A stretch of 64,000 bases of DNA. Origin: Barthelona sp. PCE. Lineage: Eukaryota; Metamonada: BaSk clade. The notes below the pieces were generated by a model. It saw only the letters and a list, made by a program, of their open reading frames with translations. It was not told the origin of the DNA and ran no database searches. Of the stretch, positions 21,439 through 31,346 are shown one piece after another. The first letter of the stretch is position 1. Every line of letters begins with the position of its first letter. A program made the position numbers and the translations under genes. The DNA is taken from positions 62,001 to 126,000 of the forward strand of contig JAUFOR010000004.1 in NCBI GenBank assembly GCA_040285745.1, in the 5' to 3' direction.

Positions 21439-24400
21439 TTATTCAGTGGTGTTTTCCTCATGATCAGGGCGAATGATTGGGCGAATGTAAGGCTCGATAT
21501 CCTTCTTGGATGCAATCCTCTTGGTGCCGATGCGGAAAGCTGAAACCGAATCACGAGACATACTGGTGTAATAAGTACCTGCGCGAATCATATCCAAGAA
21601 TCTGGTCAAAACATTGAAATATGAAGTGTCTGAGACACGAGCACGTAAAAATGTCTCAAGAGGGATGCGATCGATATAAGAAGAAGGATATAGATAAGTA
21701 CCACTGTAACCAATACCACCATCAGTGAACACCTTAAGCATAATCGTCATCCATCTTAGCTTTAAGCATGACTTCAAATCAGAGTCCTCGATCAATTTCA
21801 TGGCCTTGCACATATTATCTACCGTCTCAGAACGAACTTCAACGTACATGAGTGCACCTAAGAGAGAAAAGTGATTGCCGTTGTAAGAAATGTGAGGTAG
21901 CTTCAATTCGCCACTGTAAAGCTTGAGAACTGCCTTAATGGCGGGAATGAGCTCATGGTAACCAGCGATAAATGTCTTCCACCAAACCTCTCCGATATGG
22001 AAGCCATCGATCTCGTTGTAACACTCAAGCATGAAAGTAGAGATGGTTCTGAAGAACTCCCGTGTGAGAGCAATATCGTCCTTCAGATAGTACTTGCACA
22101 CATCAGTAAGCTTCTGAGCAACCAAATTGTTGTTCAAGAAAGGCACATACAACTGGTGGGTGCGATCGCGGGCCTTTGCCAGGTGCTGCTCGATAGAAAC
22201 AGTGAGGTTCTCGCGGAAAGTGTCCTTGAGAGGCTCGAGCATCTTAAGGAGGCGCTTGCTATCACGACGCTGAGAGAAGACGAGGCAGATCATCTCGGTG
22301 AAGCGGCTGAAGTAGCGGAAGATGGGCTGGGCGTACTGCTCACAGAACTGCAGGAAGCGGTCAGGGAGCGATACATTAACAAGAGAGTAACCTTGGTTGT
22401 GAAGAGAGGCATTAATGATGGAATTAAGGACGATCTCGACGTTCTTGTAGTCGGTACGAGTGTCACGGAACTCCTTCTCCATGATGGGGCAGAGCCAGTG
22501 GCCAACAACACAATTGAAGGCATCGTTCCAGTGCTCGGTGCCGATCTTGTTGTAGAGGAAGGTGATGAACTCAACGATGCGCTCGACAATCACAACAACA
22601 CCGTAGAAACGGCGTGCAGCGAGACCGACGAGCTGCCAGTACTCACTCTCGAAAACGGAATCGCTCCATCCCTTGTTGAGCATGAGAGAGATCTGATCAA
22701 CGGCGAAGTTGAGCAGAACAAGACGGACATCGACTGCCATGGTCTCCTGGTCCCACATAACCTTTAGGAAGGCGGCGGGGTTAACGCCAGCGTTCTGACG
22801 GGATAGTGCCTGGACAACACCGATAATCATCTTCATGGGAGTGATGCCGAAGCGCCACTCATCGGAATATGCGAGAGCAATGAGATCATCGAAAAGACGC
22901 TTCTGCTCCTCGACAGACGTGTGCATGACATATCCCTCGAGAAGAGTGCGTACGAAAGGAGCAGACTTGGGGATGGTGAGGGCAGTGAGAAGCGCGGAGC
23001 GGGCCATCTCAGCGAAAGAGAGATCGGTGAGGCACATAATGCGGCCGAGGATGAAGATGACGCGCTTGAAGAGTTCAAGGATGTTTGAGTTGGTGAAAGC
23101 ACGGTTGGAAAGGTGTGTGAAGCCAATGATGCGCTTGACGAACTCTTCATTGAGGAAGGTTGTGGAGAAGCGAAGGGAGAACTGCAGAGTACGGAGCATG
23201 TTCTTAATCTCGTTCAGGTCCAGGGTGCTGTTGATCAGATCAGAGATGCTCTCGACGAGGTCACGGCGGGACTGAAGCATCTCCTTGTACTCAGCTTCGG
23301 CCTCCTCATCCTCGATGTCGCGGTCGCTCATCTCGGAGATATCGCGGTCGAGCTCCTCGAGATCGGCGTAAAGACCGAACAGCTTGTCGAGGGGATCAAA
23401 GTAATAAGCAATCTCATCGCGAACCTGGATAGCAAGGGAATCGAAGCGCTCAACGTTAGGGATGTCATAAACGGAGCTGATTCTGTACATCTTGCTAACG
23501 AAGTCACTACGAGTAATGATACGGCTGTTCGTTAAGGGGTCTTGGTAACCCTTGACAACCTTGTGGCGGGCCTTGGGGCGAGCAATGGGATAAACCTTGT
23601 CTGGTCCGGGCATATCAGTGGCGTCGACACAGAGCATCCTGAGGGCAGCGAAGGTGCTGCCGTTACAGAGGGAAATGTACTGGTCAAGAGAGTATTGACG
23701 CACAAGTTCTTGGTTATCAAAGCACAACTGTTTCTCCGCATAGTTCCAAACACGGCGGATGTTAAGCATATGAATTAGACTATTGAAGATGCGCTGAAGA
23801 ATAGACATATCAGTGCTGGCTGTGGCTTGACGAGCAAGAAGGCCATCAATGACGTAGCGATAGCATTCTTCAGACACGTAGTTGACGATCTTGTTGTACT
23901 TATCGTGACGCTCATGAGTGCTGTTGTTGCGCTTATCATCGAGGTTATAAATAGTGTAACATTTACCACGCTCGAACCTGTGAGGTAAGATAACGTAAGG
24001 TAGTTGTGTGTAAAATTTGTGATGGTTGATAAGAGCGTATCTGATGAAAGTGTCTGCGGACTCATTGCGCTTCTCAACCTTCTCATCGTAGATATCAGCA
24101 ATCTCCATCATCTTGTCAAAGAAGTGCTTCATGTGCTCAAGAGGGAAGAAATTAGGAGCAATCTTGTGGTTGACCATAAACTGGTACAAATTCATTGACT
24201 TGTAGATGTTGTGCATGATCTTATGATCAATGTTGGCGATGAAGTACTCGGCGAGGTTGTCGACTGTCTCAGGCTTGTAGAAGAAGGGACTGTGATCATA
24301 ATCGATATTGATGTAACAGTAAGAATCCTCAGGAACACGACCGATAATGTGAGGAGTAACGGCCTTGAAGGTATCCCACTCTGTCCAGTCGCCGGTGCAG

Positions 24401-25854
24401 ATGAAACGCTGGAGCAAACGGTAAAGCGTAGCGTGGGCATCGGTGTGGAGAAGTCCGTTCTTGCCAATGAAAAGGTACAAAATGTGGGAAACCTCATAGG
24501 TTTTACCAGAAAGACGAACTGTGTATTCGGGTTTGGGGGTGGTGGCACACCCAAGAGTGACAAAATTCAAGATGGTGCCAACCTGGTTGCTGAGATGCTC
24601 AGGCTTATAGTAACGGTCCCAATACTCTTCCTTCTCAAGCTGAACATACAGGTGGTTGGCCAATGCATGTCTGAACTTATCAAGACCTGGGAAATAGCTG
24701 TGAGGATTCTTTGATGAGGCAAAGTATTCACTGATAGTATACCATTCACTAATAACGTTACCTGTTTCCTTGTTGTAAGTATCCTTGACAGCAGTGTATT
24801 TGTACAAATTGGATTCGTCGAAATAACACTCAAGCAAACGCATGAAAAGACTGCCAGGTTCGGTTGAGAAAGCAATACCCCTCTCACGATACTGCCTTCT
24901 GAAAGAAGATATTGACATAAAGCTGCGATATTGAGCTGATTTGAATGCCTTAACAGCAATATCATCACCGTGATACTTGATGAAGTAAGGCATCATCTCC
25001 CAGTAGGTTGAATAAGTGTAGACCTCAGCCTTGAAGAGCTCATCAATGAAAAATTTCGGCTCTTCGACTGCGAATTTGTGCATAATACGATTTAAAAGTT
25101 GTGATTTATGCATCTTGGATGAACTGTAAAGATATGCAACAGAGTGAATGTTTTGTCCAGATTTAATGCGGTCCAAAAAGATCTCACGAGACTTTTCAGG
25201 GGAATTAAGCACGTAGTTGTTGAAGCGGTAATGATTATGGGTTGAACCATAAAGCTGACTATCGTTATTCTTGTGCATAGCATCAGTATAAATATCATAG
25301 ACAATTTCATAGAAACGAGGCTGAATGAACTCAAAGGGAATACTCTTGCTGACGTTGAACTTATCCAGAATGTACTTCTTGGCAACGGTGGGTGAAGCGG
25401 CAATGTAGAGAGTACGCAGCTGCTTACCGCTCAAGAGCTGGTTCCATGCAGGATCGCTGATAATTGCATCAGCAATGGCTGTGTAGCGTCCGTTCTTACC
25501 GTAACGAGACAACTGAGAGAGGTATCTTGCTCGAAAAGCAACAGGTGCTGTTGAGAATACCTCAAGCAGGTTCTCCTTGGTGATCATGTGGTGAAAGAAC
25601 TTGGGCTGTGTCTTGAACAGATTGGCAATGTACTTTCTGACCCAGCTGGTCTTTGTGCTGGCTGACATTCCAATCTGGTAGACTTCGTCGTAACGTTTCT
25701 TGGCGATGCTGAGATCCAAGTATATGCGCTGGGCCTTGAGAGACGGGATGTCTGAGAATGTAATAGCATCTAAATCAATAGCGGAACTAAAGAGTTGACT
25801 GAAAAGCTCGTTATAGCGTAAATCAGCAGAGATGAGGGTTAAAAAGTTATCCAT
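21439..25854 (-). CDS. Large protein of unknown function (1471 residues)
   Basis: I do not recognise this family. The frame extends upstream to 25932 without an ATG; the first ATG is at 25854 and begins MDNFLTLISADLRY, so I start there. The protein is mostly predicted helical, rich in Tyr, Phe, Arg and Leu, with no signal peptide and no clear membrane segment. Around residues 840-880 there is an acidic helical stretch containing DRDISEMSDRD. A cytosolic helical-repeat scaffold is possible, but this is only inference. The middle of the gene (about 22.15-23.6 kb) is noticeably richer in G+C and in C/G-ending codons than either end, producing long accidental open frames on the other strand. It is convergent with the giant gene (249 bp between stops) and divergent from the TCD1-like gene. 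Confidence 0.75.
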   Translation of the reverse strand: MDNFLTLISADLRYNELFSQLFSSAIDLDAITFSDIPSLKAQRIYLDLSIAKKRYDEVYQIGMSASTKTSWVRKYIANLFKTQPKFFHHMITKENLLEVFSTAPVAFRARYLSQLSRYGKNGRYTAIADAIISDPAWNQLLSGKQLRTLYIAASPTVAKKYILDKFNVSKSIPFEFIQPRFYEIVYDIYTDAMHKNNDSQLYGSTHNHYRFNNYVLNSPEKSREIFLDRIKSGQNIHSVAYLYSSSKMHKSQLLNRIMHKFAVEEPKFFIDELFKAEVYTYSTYWEMMPYFIKYHGDDIAVKAFKSAQYRSFMSISSFRRQYRERGIAFSTEPGSLFMRLLECYFDESNLYKYTAVKDTYNKETGNVISEWYTISEYFASSKNPHSYFPGLDKFRHALANHLYVQLEKEEYWDRYYKPEHLSNQVGTILNFVTLGCATTPKPEYTVRLSGKTYEVSHILYLFIGKNGLLHTDAHATLYRLLQRFICTGDWTEWDTFKAVTPHIIGRVPEDSYCYINIDYDHSPFFYKPETVDNLAEYFIANIDHKIMHNIYKSMNLYQFMVNHKIAPNFFPLEHMKHFFDKMMEIADIYDEKVEKRNESADTFIRYALINHHKFYTQLPYVILPHRFERGKCYTIYNLDDKRNNSTHERHDKYNKIVNYVSEECYRYVIDGLLARQATASTDMSILQRIFNSLIHMLNIRRVWNYAEKQLCFDNQELVRQYSLDQYISLCNGSTFAALRMLCVDATDMPGPDKVYPIARPKARHKVVKGYQDPLTNSRIITRSDFVSKMYRISSVYDIPNVERFDSLAIQVRDEIAYYFDPLDKLFGLYADLEELDRDISEMSDRDIEDEEAEAEYKEMLQSRRDLVESISDLINSTLDLNEIKNMLRTLQFSLRFSTTFLNEEFVKRIIGFTHLSNRAFTNSNILELFKRVIFILGRIMCLTDLSFAEMARSALLTALTIPKSAPFVRTLLEGYVMHTSVEEQKRLFDDLIALAYSDEWRFGITPMKMIIGVVQALSRQNAGVNPAAFLKVMWDQETMAVDVRLVLLNFAVDQISLMLNKGWSDSVFESEYWQLVGLAARRFYGVVVIVERIVEFITFLYNKIGTEHWNDAFNCVVGHWLCPIMEKEFRDTRTDYKNVEIVLNSIINASLHNQGYSLVNVSLPDRFLQFCEQYAQPIFRYFSRFTEMICLVFSQRRDSKRLLKMLEPLKDTFRENLTVSIEQHLAKARDRTHQLYVPFLNNNLVAQKLTDVCKYYLKDDIALTREFFRTISTFMLECYNEIDGFHIGEVWWKTFIAGYHELIPAIKAVLKLYSGELKLPHISYNGNHFSLLGALMYVEVRSETVDNMCKAMKLIEDSDLKSCLKLRWMTIMLKVFTDGGIGYSGTYLYPSSYIDRIPLETFLRARVSDTSYFNVLTRFLDMIRAGTYYTSMSRDSVSAFRIGTKRIASKKDIEPYIRPIIRPDHEENTTE

Positions 25855-26266
25855 CTTATGTTTGCCAACAAAAATAAGTGATAAGGGATAGAAAAAGAGT
25901 ATGAGTTTGTAAGAATTTTGAATTCTCCTCAAGATGGTAAATGTGTTTGGTTCGCCCGGGCAACACTCAGCAATGGAAGAATTTGAGCATTGGCCAAGCT
26001 TTGAATGTGGATACTCATCAAGATCAAACGTTGTTTCACTGTATTAGAACGCAGGGCCGCTTGCTCGCCCACAAAACTCGGTGGGGCAGACACGAATGTG
26101 CCGTAAAAGCACAACACAACGTGAATTTTTTTCCTTACATCCCTTTTGACAAGTGAGTTTGTACAGTAGACAGGTCATCAAACTACGTGAGTATCAAATA
26201 TATGTTGAATCAAACAAATTTTCAGACATTAAAAATTTCTCACTTTTCTCATTTTGAAACCCTTAA
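25855..26266. other. Divergent spacer with a GC-richer, hairpin-containing island
   Basis: This 412-bp spacer separates two divergent starts and must hold both promoters. Its centre (about 25950-26110) is much less AT-rich than the edges. It contains the 8-bp palindrome GCCCGGGC (25954-25961), the interrupted palindrome AGC-A-TTGGCCAA-GCT (about 25986-26000), a hairpin with arms CCCAC and GTGGG (about 26067-26085) and a GTGC/GCAC hairpin at about 26097-26111. A run of seven T follows near 26125-26131. That arrangement fits a short plus-strand Pol III-type RNA ending at the T run, but I recognise no known RNA family. Short open frames on both strands here (62 and 71 codons) have no supporting features. 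Confidence 0.3.
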
Positions 26267-27400
26267 ATGGATTCAGACAAAAGGGCAATTTTAGAACGCA
26301 ACATCATGTTTTGTGGGGAGCAAAGAATGGAACTCGTCCACAACTCATTTGTTGCAATTTTTGGTCTGGGAGGTGTGGGATCACATGTTGCACTCCACCT
26401 TGCTCGTTCTGGAGTTGGTAGAATGCTCTTAGTTGATGCCGATGACTTAAGTGTCTCCTCTATCAACAGAAATGCAGTTGGTCTTCTAAAAGATGCACAT
26501 CATCCCAAGGTTGAGGTATGTAAGGAGTACTTTGAGCAAATTCATCCTTCTATCAAGGTTGAATGTATTAAAGATTTCGTTACAAAAGAAAACGTTGAAG
26601 AGTTTCTCGAAGATAAGCCTGATTATGTTATCGACTGTATTGATAACATGGATACAAAGGTGGAACTCGTTAAATATTGCCAAGAGAACGATATTCCAAT
26701 TATTGTTAGCGGTGGTGCTAGTTGCAAATTGGATCCATCAGCTGTTCAATTTGGTACCATTAAGCGAGCCCCTTCATCTGATAAACTTCTACTTCATCTA
26801 CGCCGACGATTGAGAAAACTGCGAATGTCATTGAATATTCCTTGTGTTTTTTCATTGGAGCAACCCCTTGCTACTTTAATTGAGAGTACTGCCGAAGTGA
26901 AGACATCGGATGAGCGAAGAGAACAGTACGGAATTAGCTTTAGGCGACGAATTCTGCCAAGTATGAGCTTTGTGCCTGCTGTCAACGGAATTGCGCTGGC
27001 CAGCTACGTATTCAGATCACTAGCACAGATGGAACCACGTGCTATGAATCTGCCCGATGTTATATGCGGTGGTAATACGCCAAATCTGTTTTTAAAAGCA
27101 CTGGAGAAGTTATTCAAGGATGAAAACATTGAGATGCCACGACCACGCTATGATCTTTTTGATGTTCAAGAGTTTATTTGCTGTTTTAACGGAAACTGTC
27201 TTGTCTGTGATGAAAACAAACGAGTTCTTCCAGTTTTATATGCAGAACCAACTTCTCCTATTATATATAGTATTGCGCCAATGTGTCGCAAACATGCTGA
27301 AGCACACTACGCAGAATCAAAGATTCCTGAAGACTATGGTGACTATATCAATGATCGCTACGTGGAAGCTATTGCTAGATTAAGAAATATGCATGAGTAA
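26267..27400 (+). CDS. tRNA threonylcarbamoyladenosine dehydratase-like E1/ThiF-fold enzyme (TCD1/TcdA/CsdL family)
   Basis: The 377-residue protein has the ThiF/E1 Rossmann fold. It shows the nucleotide loop GLGGVGSH (33-40), the VDADDLSVSSINR segment (56-68) and the VIDCIDNMDTK segment typical of the fold. The following VSGGASCKLDPSAVQF and SSDKLLLHLRRRLRKL segments match the TcdA/Tcd1 family rather than UBA3 or UBA5. In bacteria and yeast these ATP-dependent enzymes cyclise t6A37 to ct6A37 in ANN-decoding tRNAs; the yeast enzymes are mitochondrial. The C-terminal part carries a Cys cluster (C305, C306, C311, C314, C340, H343) that could bind zinc. The start ATG follows an AT-rich leader. 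The stop is 1 bp from that of the convergent NVL-like gene. UBA5 or another E1-like protein is the main alternative. Confidence 0.8.
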   Translation: MDSDKRAILERNIMFCGEQRMELVHNSFVAIFGLGGVGSHVALHLARSGVGRMLLVDADDLSVSSINRNAVGLLKDAHHPKVEVCKEYFEQIHPSIKVECIKDFVTKENVEEFLEDKPDYVIDCIDNMDTKVELVKYCQENDIPIIVSGGASCKLDPSAVQFGTIKRAPSSDKLLLHLRRRLRKLRMSLNIPCVFSLEQPLATLIESTAEVKTSDERREQYGISFRRRILPSMSFVPAVNGIALASYVFRSLAQMEPRAMNLPDVICGGNTPNLFLKALEKLFKDENIEMPRPRYDLFDVQEFICCFNGNCLVCDENKRVLPVLYAEPTSPIIYSIAPMCRKHAEAHYAESKIPEDYGDYINDRYVEAIARLRNMHE

Positions 27401-27401
27401 A

Positions 27402-29501
27402 CTAAAATCCATCCGCAATATCAATGTACTCCTGAAGTTGATCATCAGACACAGAGGGATGCATACCTTCAAATGCACGTTCAAAATCTGATTGAAGAAC
27501 ACTGTCCCGTTCTTCATCAATACAGAAGTCTGTTGCATTGTGAATCAGCTGCGCCAGATCTGCACCAGAATATCCTTCAGTACATTTACCGATACTCTCA
27601 ATATCTACTGAGTTATCTAGTGGTAGTTTGTTTGTCATCTTGAGCAGGATATCATGGCGCTGTACATCGTCAGGAAGGGGAACATACACTTTTGATCCAA
27701 TACGCCCTGGTCGAAGAATCGCTGCATCAATCAGGGACGGTCTATTGGTTGCTGCAATGATAAATACACGACCGCGGGATACAAGACCATCCATCTCGGT
27801 GAGCAACTGATTAACAACACGGTCTGCTGGTGAGTTTCTCCCCTGCTCACGCTGCTTACATAGTGAGTCAATTTCATCGAAAAATATAACACATGGTTGA
27901 CTTGCCCTTGCACGCTGAAAAAGTTGCCTAACAATGCGCTCACTCTCACCAAAATACTGATTAAATACTTCAGGTCCCTTAACACTAATAAAATTTGCAC
28001 CAGCTTGTGCGCTGATAGCCTTTGCTAAAAGCGTCTTACCACATCCTGGTGGCCCATACAATAGAACGCCAGATGAAGGTTTTCGATTAAAATGCTCATA
28101 CACTTGCGGTTTAGTAATGGGTAGCAGAACGTATTTGATCAGTTGCTTCTTAACATCCTCAAGACCACCGATATCATCAAAGGATACGTTGGCGACCGTT
28201 GTGAATCCCTCGCGGAGCATTGCAGGTTGAATTGTTTTGACTGCACTTACAAAATCCTCCATAGATACACTGTTCACAGTTTCATCAACTGGCTCACCGC
28301 TCACGAGTATCTTTAGTGCAACATCTGGTGCAACTCCCACATTCAGTTCATATCTCCGTCTCTTGGCACTCTTAATCGCACCCTTACAAAGGGAAAACAG
28401 ATCTGCACCTACAAACCCTGGGGTGAGAATACTCAACTTACGTAAATTAACATCATCTGATACAGGCATCTCGCTGACTAATTTCTCAAGGATAGACTGT
28501 CGGGCATGTTCGTTGGGGATACCGAGCGCAATTTCTGACTCAAATCGCCCAGGGCGACGAAGTGTTACATCAATAGTATCAATTGTATTTGTCGTTGCGA
28601 TAACGAAAACCTGTTCATTTTTCAGACTGTCCATAAGAGTACCAAGTTGTGACACGATTCTACGTGACATATCCTTGTCGGCCGTTGCCTTCTTTGGCGC
28701 TATTGTATCAAATTCGTCAATAAATATGATCGAGGGAGCGCTTTCCTTTGCCATTGTGAATACATCACGAAGCATAGCTTCACTGCCCCCTGAAATACCA
28801 CTAACAAGTTCTGAGCCAATTATTTCGAAATATGTAAGATTTTCAAAAACAGAACCGATCTCTCCCACAACGGAACGGGCCAGAAATGTCTTGCCACAAC
28901 CACTTGGACCGCAAAAGATAACTCCATGACTGGATTGATGTTCTTCATTGAAATCTGTACCAAATGATAGAGGAATGATAACCTCATCAACCAGTTGATC
29001 GTATATTATGTCGAGACCAGCAACATCTGAAAGACGTTCAGAAGGAATCTCTTGAACAAAAGTTTGAACGCGTGAGGAACCAGTGTTTAATGATGGTGTT
29101 CTTCCATTTGCAGTACGCTTACGCCCGTCTGGGGTGGGTCTAATGTCCATTACTAATTCTGATTTCTCTGTAGCGGGCTTAATCTTACCATCTGATTCTT
29201 GCTCTCTAATGAAACGGCGTAGGGCTTTTTCTGATCGTTTAAGATTTGTGTTGATTCGCATCTGGAGCCTCGATCTAGTGGAGAAATCGTCAGGTTTGAT
29301 TACATTACGAAGAGAAGCATGTTTAGCAACCAACTGATCAAGTATCGCATTCGACACAACCCTATTACCCTCGCTCATCATACACAGAACCTGGTTATCA
29401 AACTGTTGAATAGCTGTTTTTTGAGGAACTTCATCTTCATCTTTAACCGCCACCATTTTTGTTGTATCAGCTTTTTTAACTGTATGACCTCTTTTGCCCA
29501 T
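27402..29501 (-). CDS. NVL/Rix7-like tandem AAA ATPase (ribosome biogenesis)
   Basis: The 699-residue protein has two AAA modules. D1 has Walker A GPSGCGKT (198-205), Walker B IIFIDEFD (258-265) and an RRPGR second region of homology. D2 has Walker A GPPGCGKT (483-490), Walker B VIFFDEID (538-545), the GESER motif and LRPGR. The first 100 residues form a small helical basic domain with KHASLRNVIKPDDF-like sequence, as in the nucleolar-binding N-terminus of NVL/Rix7, in place of the double-psi barrel of Cdc48/p97. Family members remove assembly factors from pre-60S ribosomes in the nucleolus. The ATG is at 29501. The gene lies 104 bp downstream of the FERM gene in the same direction. Another Cdc48-type ATPase such as SPATA5 is a weaker alternative. 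Confidence 0.85.
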   Translation of the reverse strand: MGKRGHTVKKADTTKMVAVKDEDEVPQKTAIQQFDNQVLCMMSEGNRVVSNAILDQLVAKHASLRNVIKPDDFSTRSRLQMRINTNLKRSEKALRRFIREQESDGKIKPATEKSELVMDIRPTPDGRKRTANGRTPSLNTGSSRVQTFVQEIPSERLSDVAGLDIIYDQLVDEVIIPLSFGTDFNEEHQSSHGVIFCGPSGCGKTFLARSVVGEIGSVFENLTYFEIIGSELVSGISGGSEAMLRDVFTMAKESAPSIIFIDEFDTIAPKKATADKDMSRRIVSQLGTLMDSLKNEQVFVIATTNTIDTIDVTLRRPGRFESEIALGIPNEHARQSILEKLVSEMPVSDDVNLRKLSILTPGFVGADLFSLCKGAIKSAKRRRYELNVGVAPDVALKILVSGEPVDETVNSVSMEDFVSAVKTIQPAMLREGFTTVANVSFDDIGGLEDVKKQLIKYVLLPITKPQVYEHFNRKPSSGVLLYGPPGCGKTLLAKAISAQAGANFISVKGPEVFNQYFGESERIVRQLFQRARASQPCVIFFDEIDSLCKQREQGRNSPADRVVNQLLTEMDGLVSRGRVFIIAATNRPSLIDAAILRPGRIGSKVYVPLPDDVQRHDILLKMTNKLPLDNSVDIESIGKCTEGYSGADLAQLIHNATDFCIDEERDSVLQSDFERAFEGMHPSVSDDQLQEYIDIADGF

Positions 29502-29605
29502 CTGTTTTAAAGCTTTGTAAAGTAAAAATCAATGAATAATGTGTGAAAAAGAGACACCAGCAAAAAAATATGAAAATTTATTCACGATTAATGTATTGGA
29601 TCATT

Positions 29606-31210
29606 CTACTGTTCCTCCTTCGACTCTTCTTCGCCTTCCTCAAGTTCAACCTCGACATTCGTAATACGACCCTGTTCATCATGTTTAATGCGAATATTCT
29701 TATCCATGACAGATTTTTCACCAGCTTCGTTCTCGAAAAACGGAACCAACACATCCTTAACAAGACCGACGCGACCGTATTTCTTGCGAAGATCATCTGC
29801 AAGCTTCTGAAGAGCACGACGTTCATCTTGCATCTTATCTTGACGATAGTCCAACAGCTCTTCCTTCTTTCTTAACTTCTCCATCTTTTCATCAAGCTCT
29901 TCCTTTGTTGGCAACTCATTTATACGTGCCTCCATTTCTTCCAAACGCTTTTTCAACTCCTCATTCTCATTCTTCAGCTCTTCCTTCTCTTTCTCACTCT
30001 CTTCGCTTTCTTTCTTCAAAGTATCCATTTCATCTGTTTGCTGTTCCATAGCATGGAACAATTTCGAAAGATCCGTCTCCAAATCAAATCTGTTGTGCTT
30101 CAAGACATCAAGATACTTGCGCAATGTATAATACAGACTCTCAGCAGAATATGTGTTGAAAAAGTATGTTTTCTTAAGAGCTGTAAACGAGAAACCATTT
30201 AATTCATACATGAATCGATCTATTTGATCATAACTATAAAAGGCTTCCGTTACATAGTTCAAACAGTTGAGGATACTAACACCTTCCTTTTTAATCTCAA
30301 CAAGAACTGGTTTAGCCACGTCATCTTCAATACTGTTGACAAAGAACAACGTCTTGCCGTAATCGGGGAGCTTGTGGACCATATCAATGTAGTTGATTTG
30401 ACAATCAACCGGACTCTGACCGTTCAATTTGCTCCATGCAGCAATGATGCGGTCAAAAGTATCATGCTTGTTGATGTAGAATGGGCTGATGTCTTGAGTG
30501 AGATCGTATTGCCTGGAACGTACGTGCATTTCCTTCTCAGAGTCGCAGTCTCCTAGGGCAATCTGAACAGACAATGCGCCCAGACGAATGGCGACTTCAG
30601 CAACAGGAACATATATGTAACCATTGCTTATGCTCTTCTTACATTCGAGGAAGTGCAGCGCGGCCTGGCGCTGGCTCAGCTCAAGTGCATCAATATCCTT
30701 TGTATAAGTATGACGAGTGAGGTATAGATGGGAATCAGTGCTAATATTCTGCCACGCCAACGTAAATTCAGTGCTCAAAATGATGCTACTTCCCGTATCA
30801 ATAGAAACAGCCTTCAGTGAGTAATCTTCAAGAAGATCTTGTGAGAGCTGAGTCTTCTTTGCAACGAGCTTCAAAATTTCACCAACAGTAGCGTTTCTAG
30901 GAGCCATAATTGAACGAACACTGCTGTCTGGGAGTTGCACTGAAAGAGGTGCAATTTTAGATGTGAGGACACATTGTGATTTGGGTCGAATACCATATTC
31001 AAAAATCTGCTTCTCTCTTTCAAGGAATATGCGATGATTTCCTGTAACAAAAGCCAGAATGTAATCATCTAGACCATTGTCCAACTCTATCCGTGATGCA
31101 ATCTCATCTAAAATAGCTTGAACTGATGTTGTAAGTTCAAAAAATAATCGAACAAACTTGCTTTCCTTATCTTCTACAGTGATTTCGAGGCAAACGTGAT
31201 TTCTTGACAT
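29606..31210 (-). CDS. Talin-head-like FERM domain protein with C-terminal coiled coil
   Basis: The 534-residue protein starts at the ATG at 31210 (MSRNHVCLEITVED). In-frame ATGs farther upstream (31300, 31309, 31318) would add a hydrophobic leader not expected for this family, so I prefer 31210. Two ubiquitin-like lobes at about 5-85 and 88-170 resemble talin F0 and F1; the second contains the VRSIMAPRNATVGEILKLV strand-helix pattern. A helical F2 lobe with RQAALHFLE follows, then an F3 lobe ending near residue 385. About 100 residues of Lys/Glu-rich coiled coil and a very acidic tail complete it. FERM proteins link membranes and receptors to actin. The talin rod and actin-binding I/LWEQ module are absent here, so this is probably a membrane-cortex adaptor. 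Confidence 0.75.
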   Translation of the reverse strand: MSRNHVCLEITVEDKESKFVRLFFELTTSVQAILDEIASRIELDNGLDDYILAFVTGNHRIFLEREKQIFEYGIRPKSQCVLTSKIAPLSVQLPDSSVRSIMAPRNATVGEILKLVAKKTQLSQDLLEDYSLKAVSIDTGSSIILSTEFTLAWQNISTDSHLYLTRHTYTKDIDALELSQRQAALHFLECKKSISNGYIYVPVAEVAIRLGALSVQIALGDCDSEKEMHVRSRQYDLTQDISPFYINKHDTFDRIIAAWSKLNGQSPVDCQINYIDMVHKLPDYGKTLFFVNSIEDDVAKPVLVEIKKEGVSILNCLNYVTEAFYSYDQIDRFMYELNGFSFTALKKTYFFNTYSAESLYYTLRKYLDVLKHNRFDLETDLSKLFHAMEQQTDEMDTLKKESEESEKEKEELKNENEELKKRLEEMEARINELPTKEELDEKMEKLRKKEELLDYRQDKMQDERRALQKLADDLRKKYGRVGLVKDVLVPFFENEAGEKSVMDKNIRIKHDEQGRITNVEVELEEGEEESKEEQ

Positions 31211-31346
31211 TTTGACGATGATGACAATGTTGAAAAGGGAAAAATTGGCAAAAACGCCAAATTCAAAAAATGCTGAAAATATCTCAATTTTACAACTCAT
31301 AGTGACCATTCCTTCCATTTTACATTCCACTTAGAAAATAAAATCC

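Noticed and set aside
21955-24714. Several long plus-strand open frames (140-270 codons) opposite the 1471-residue gene
   Set aside because: They lie in the GC-richer part of a continuous minus-strand gene, have no recognisable domains, and are explained by its codon bias.
25929-26156. Short open frames on both strands in the divergent spacer
   Set aside because: They overlap each other, lack family features and coincide with a hairpin-rich island; neither is convincing as a gene.
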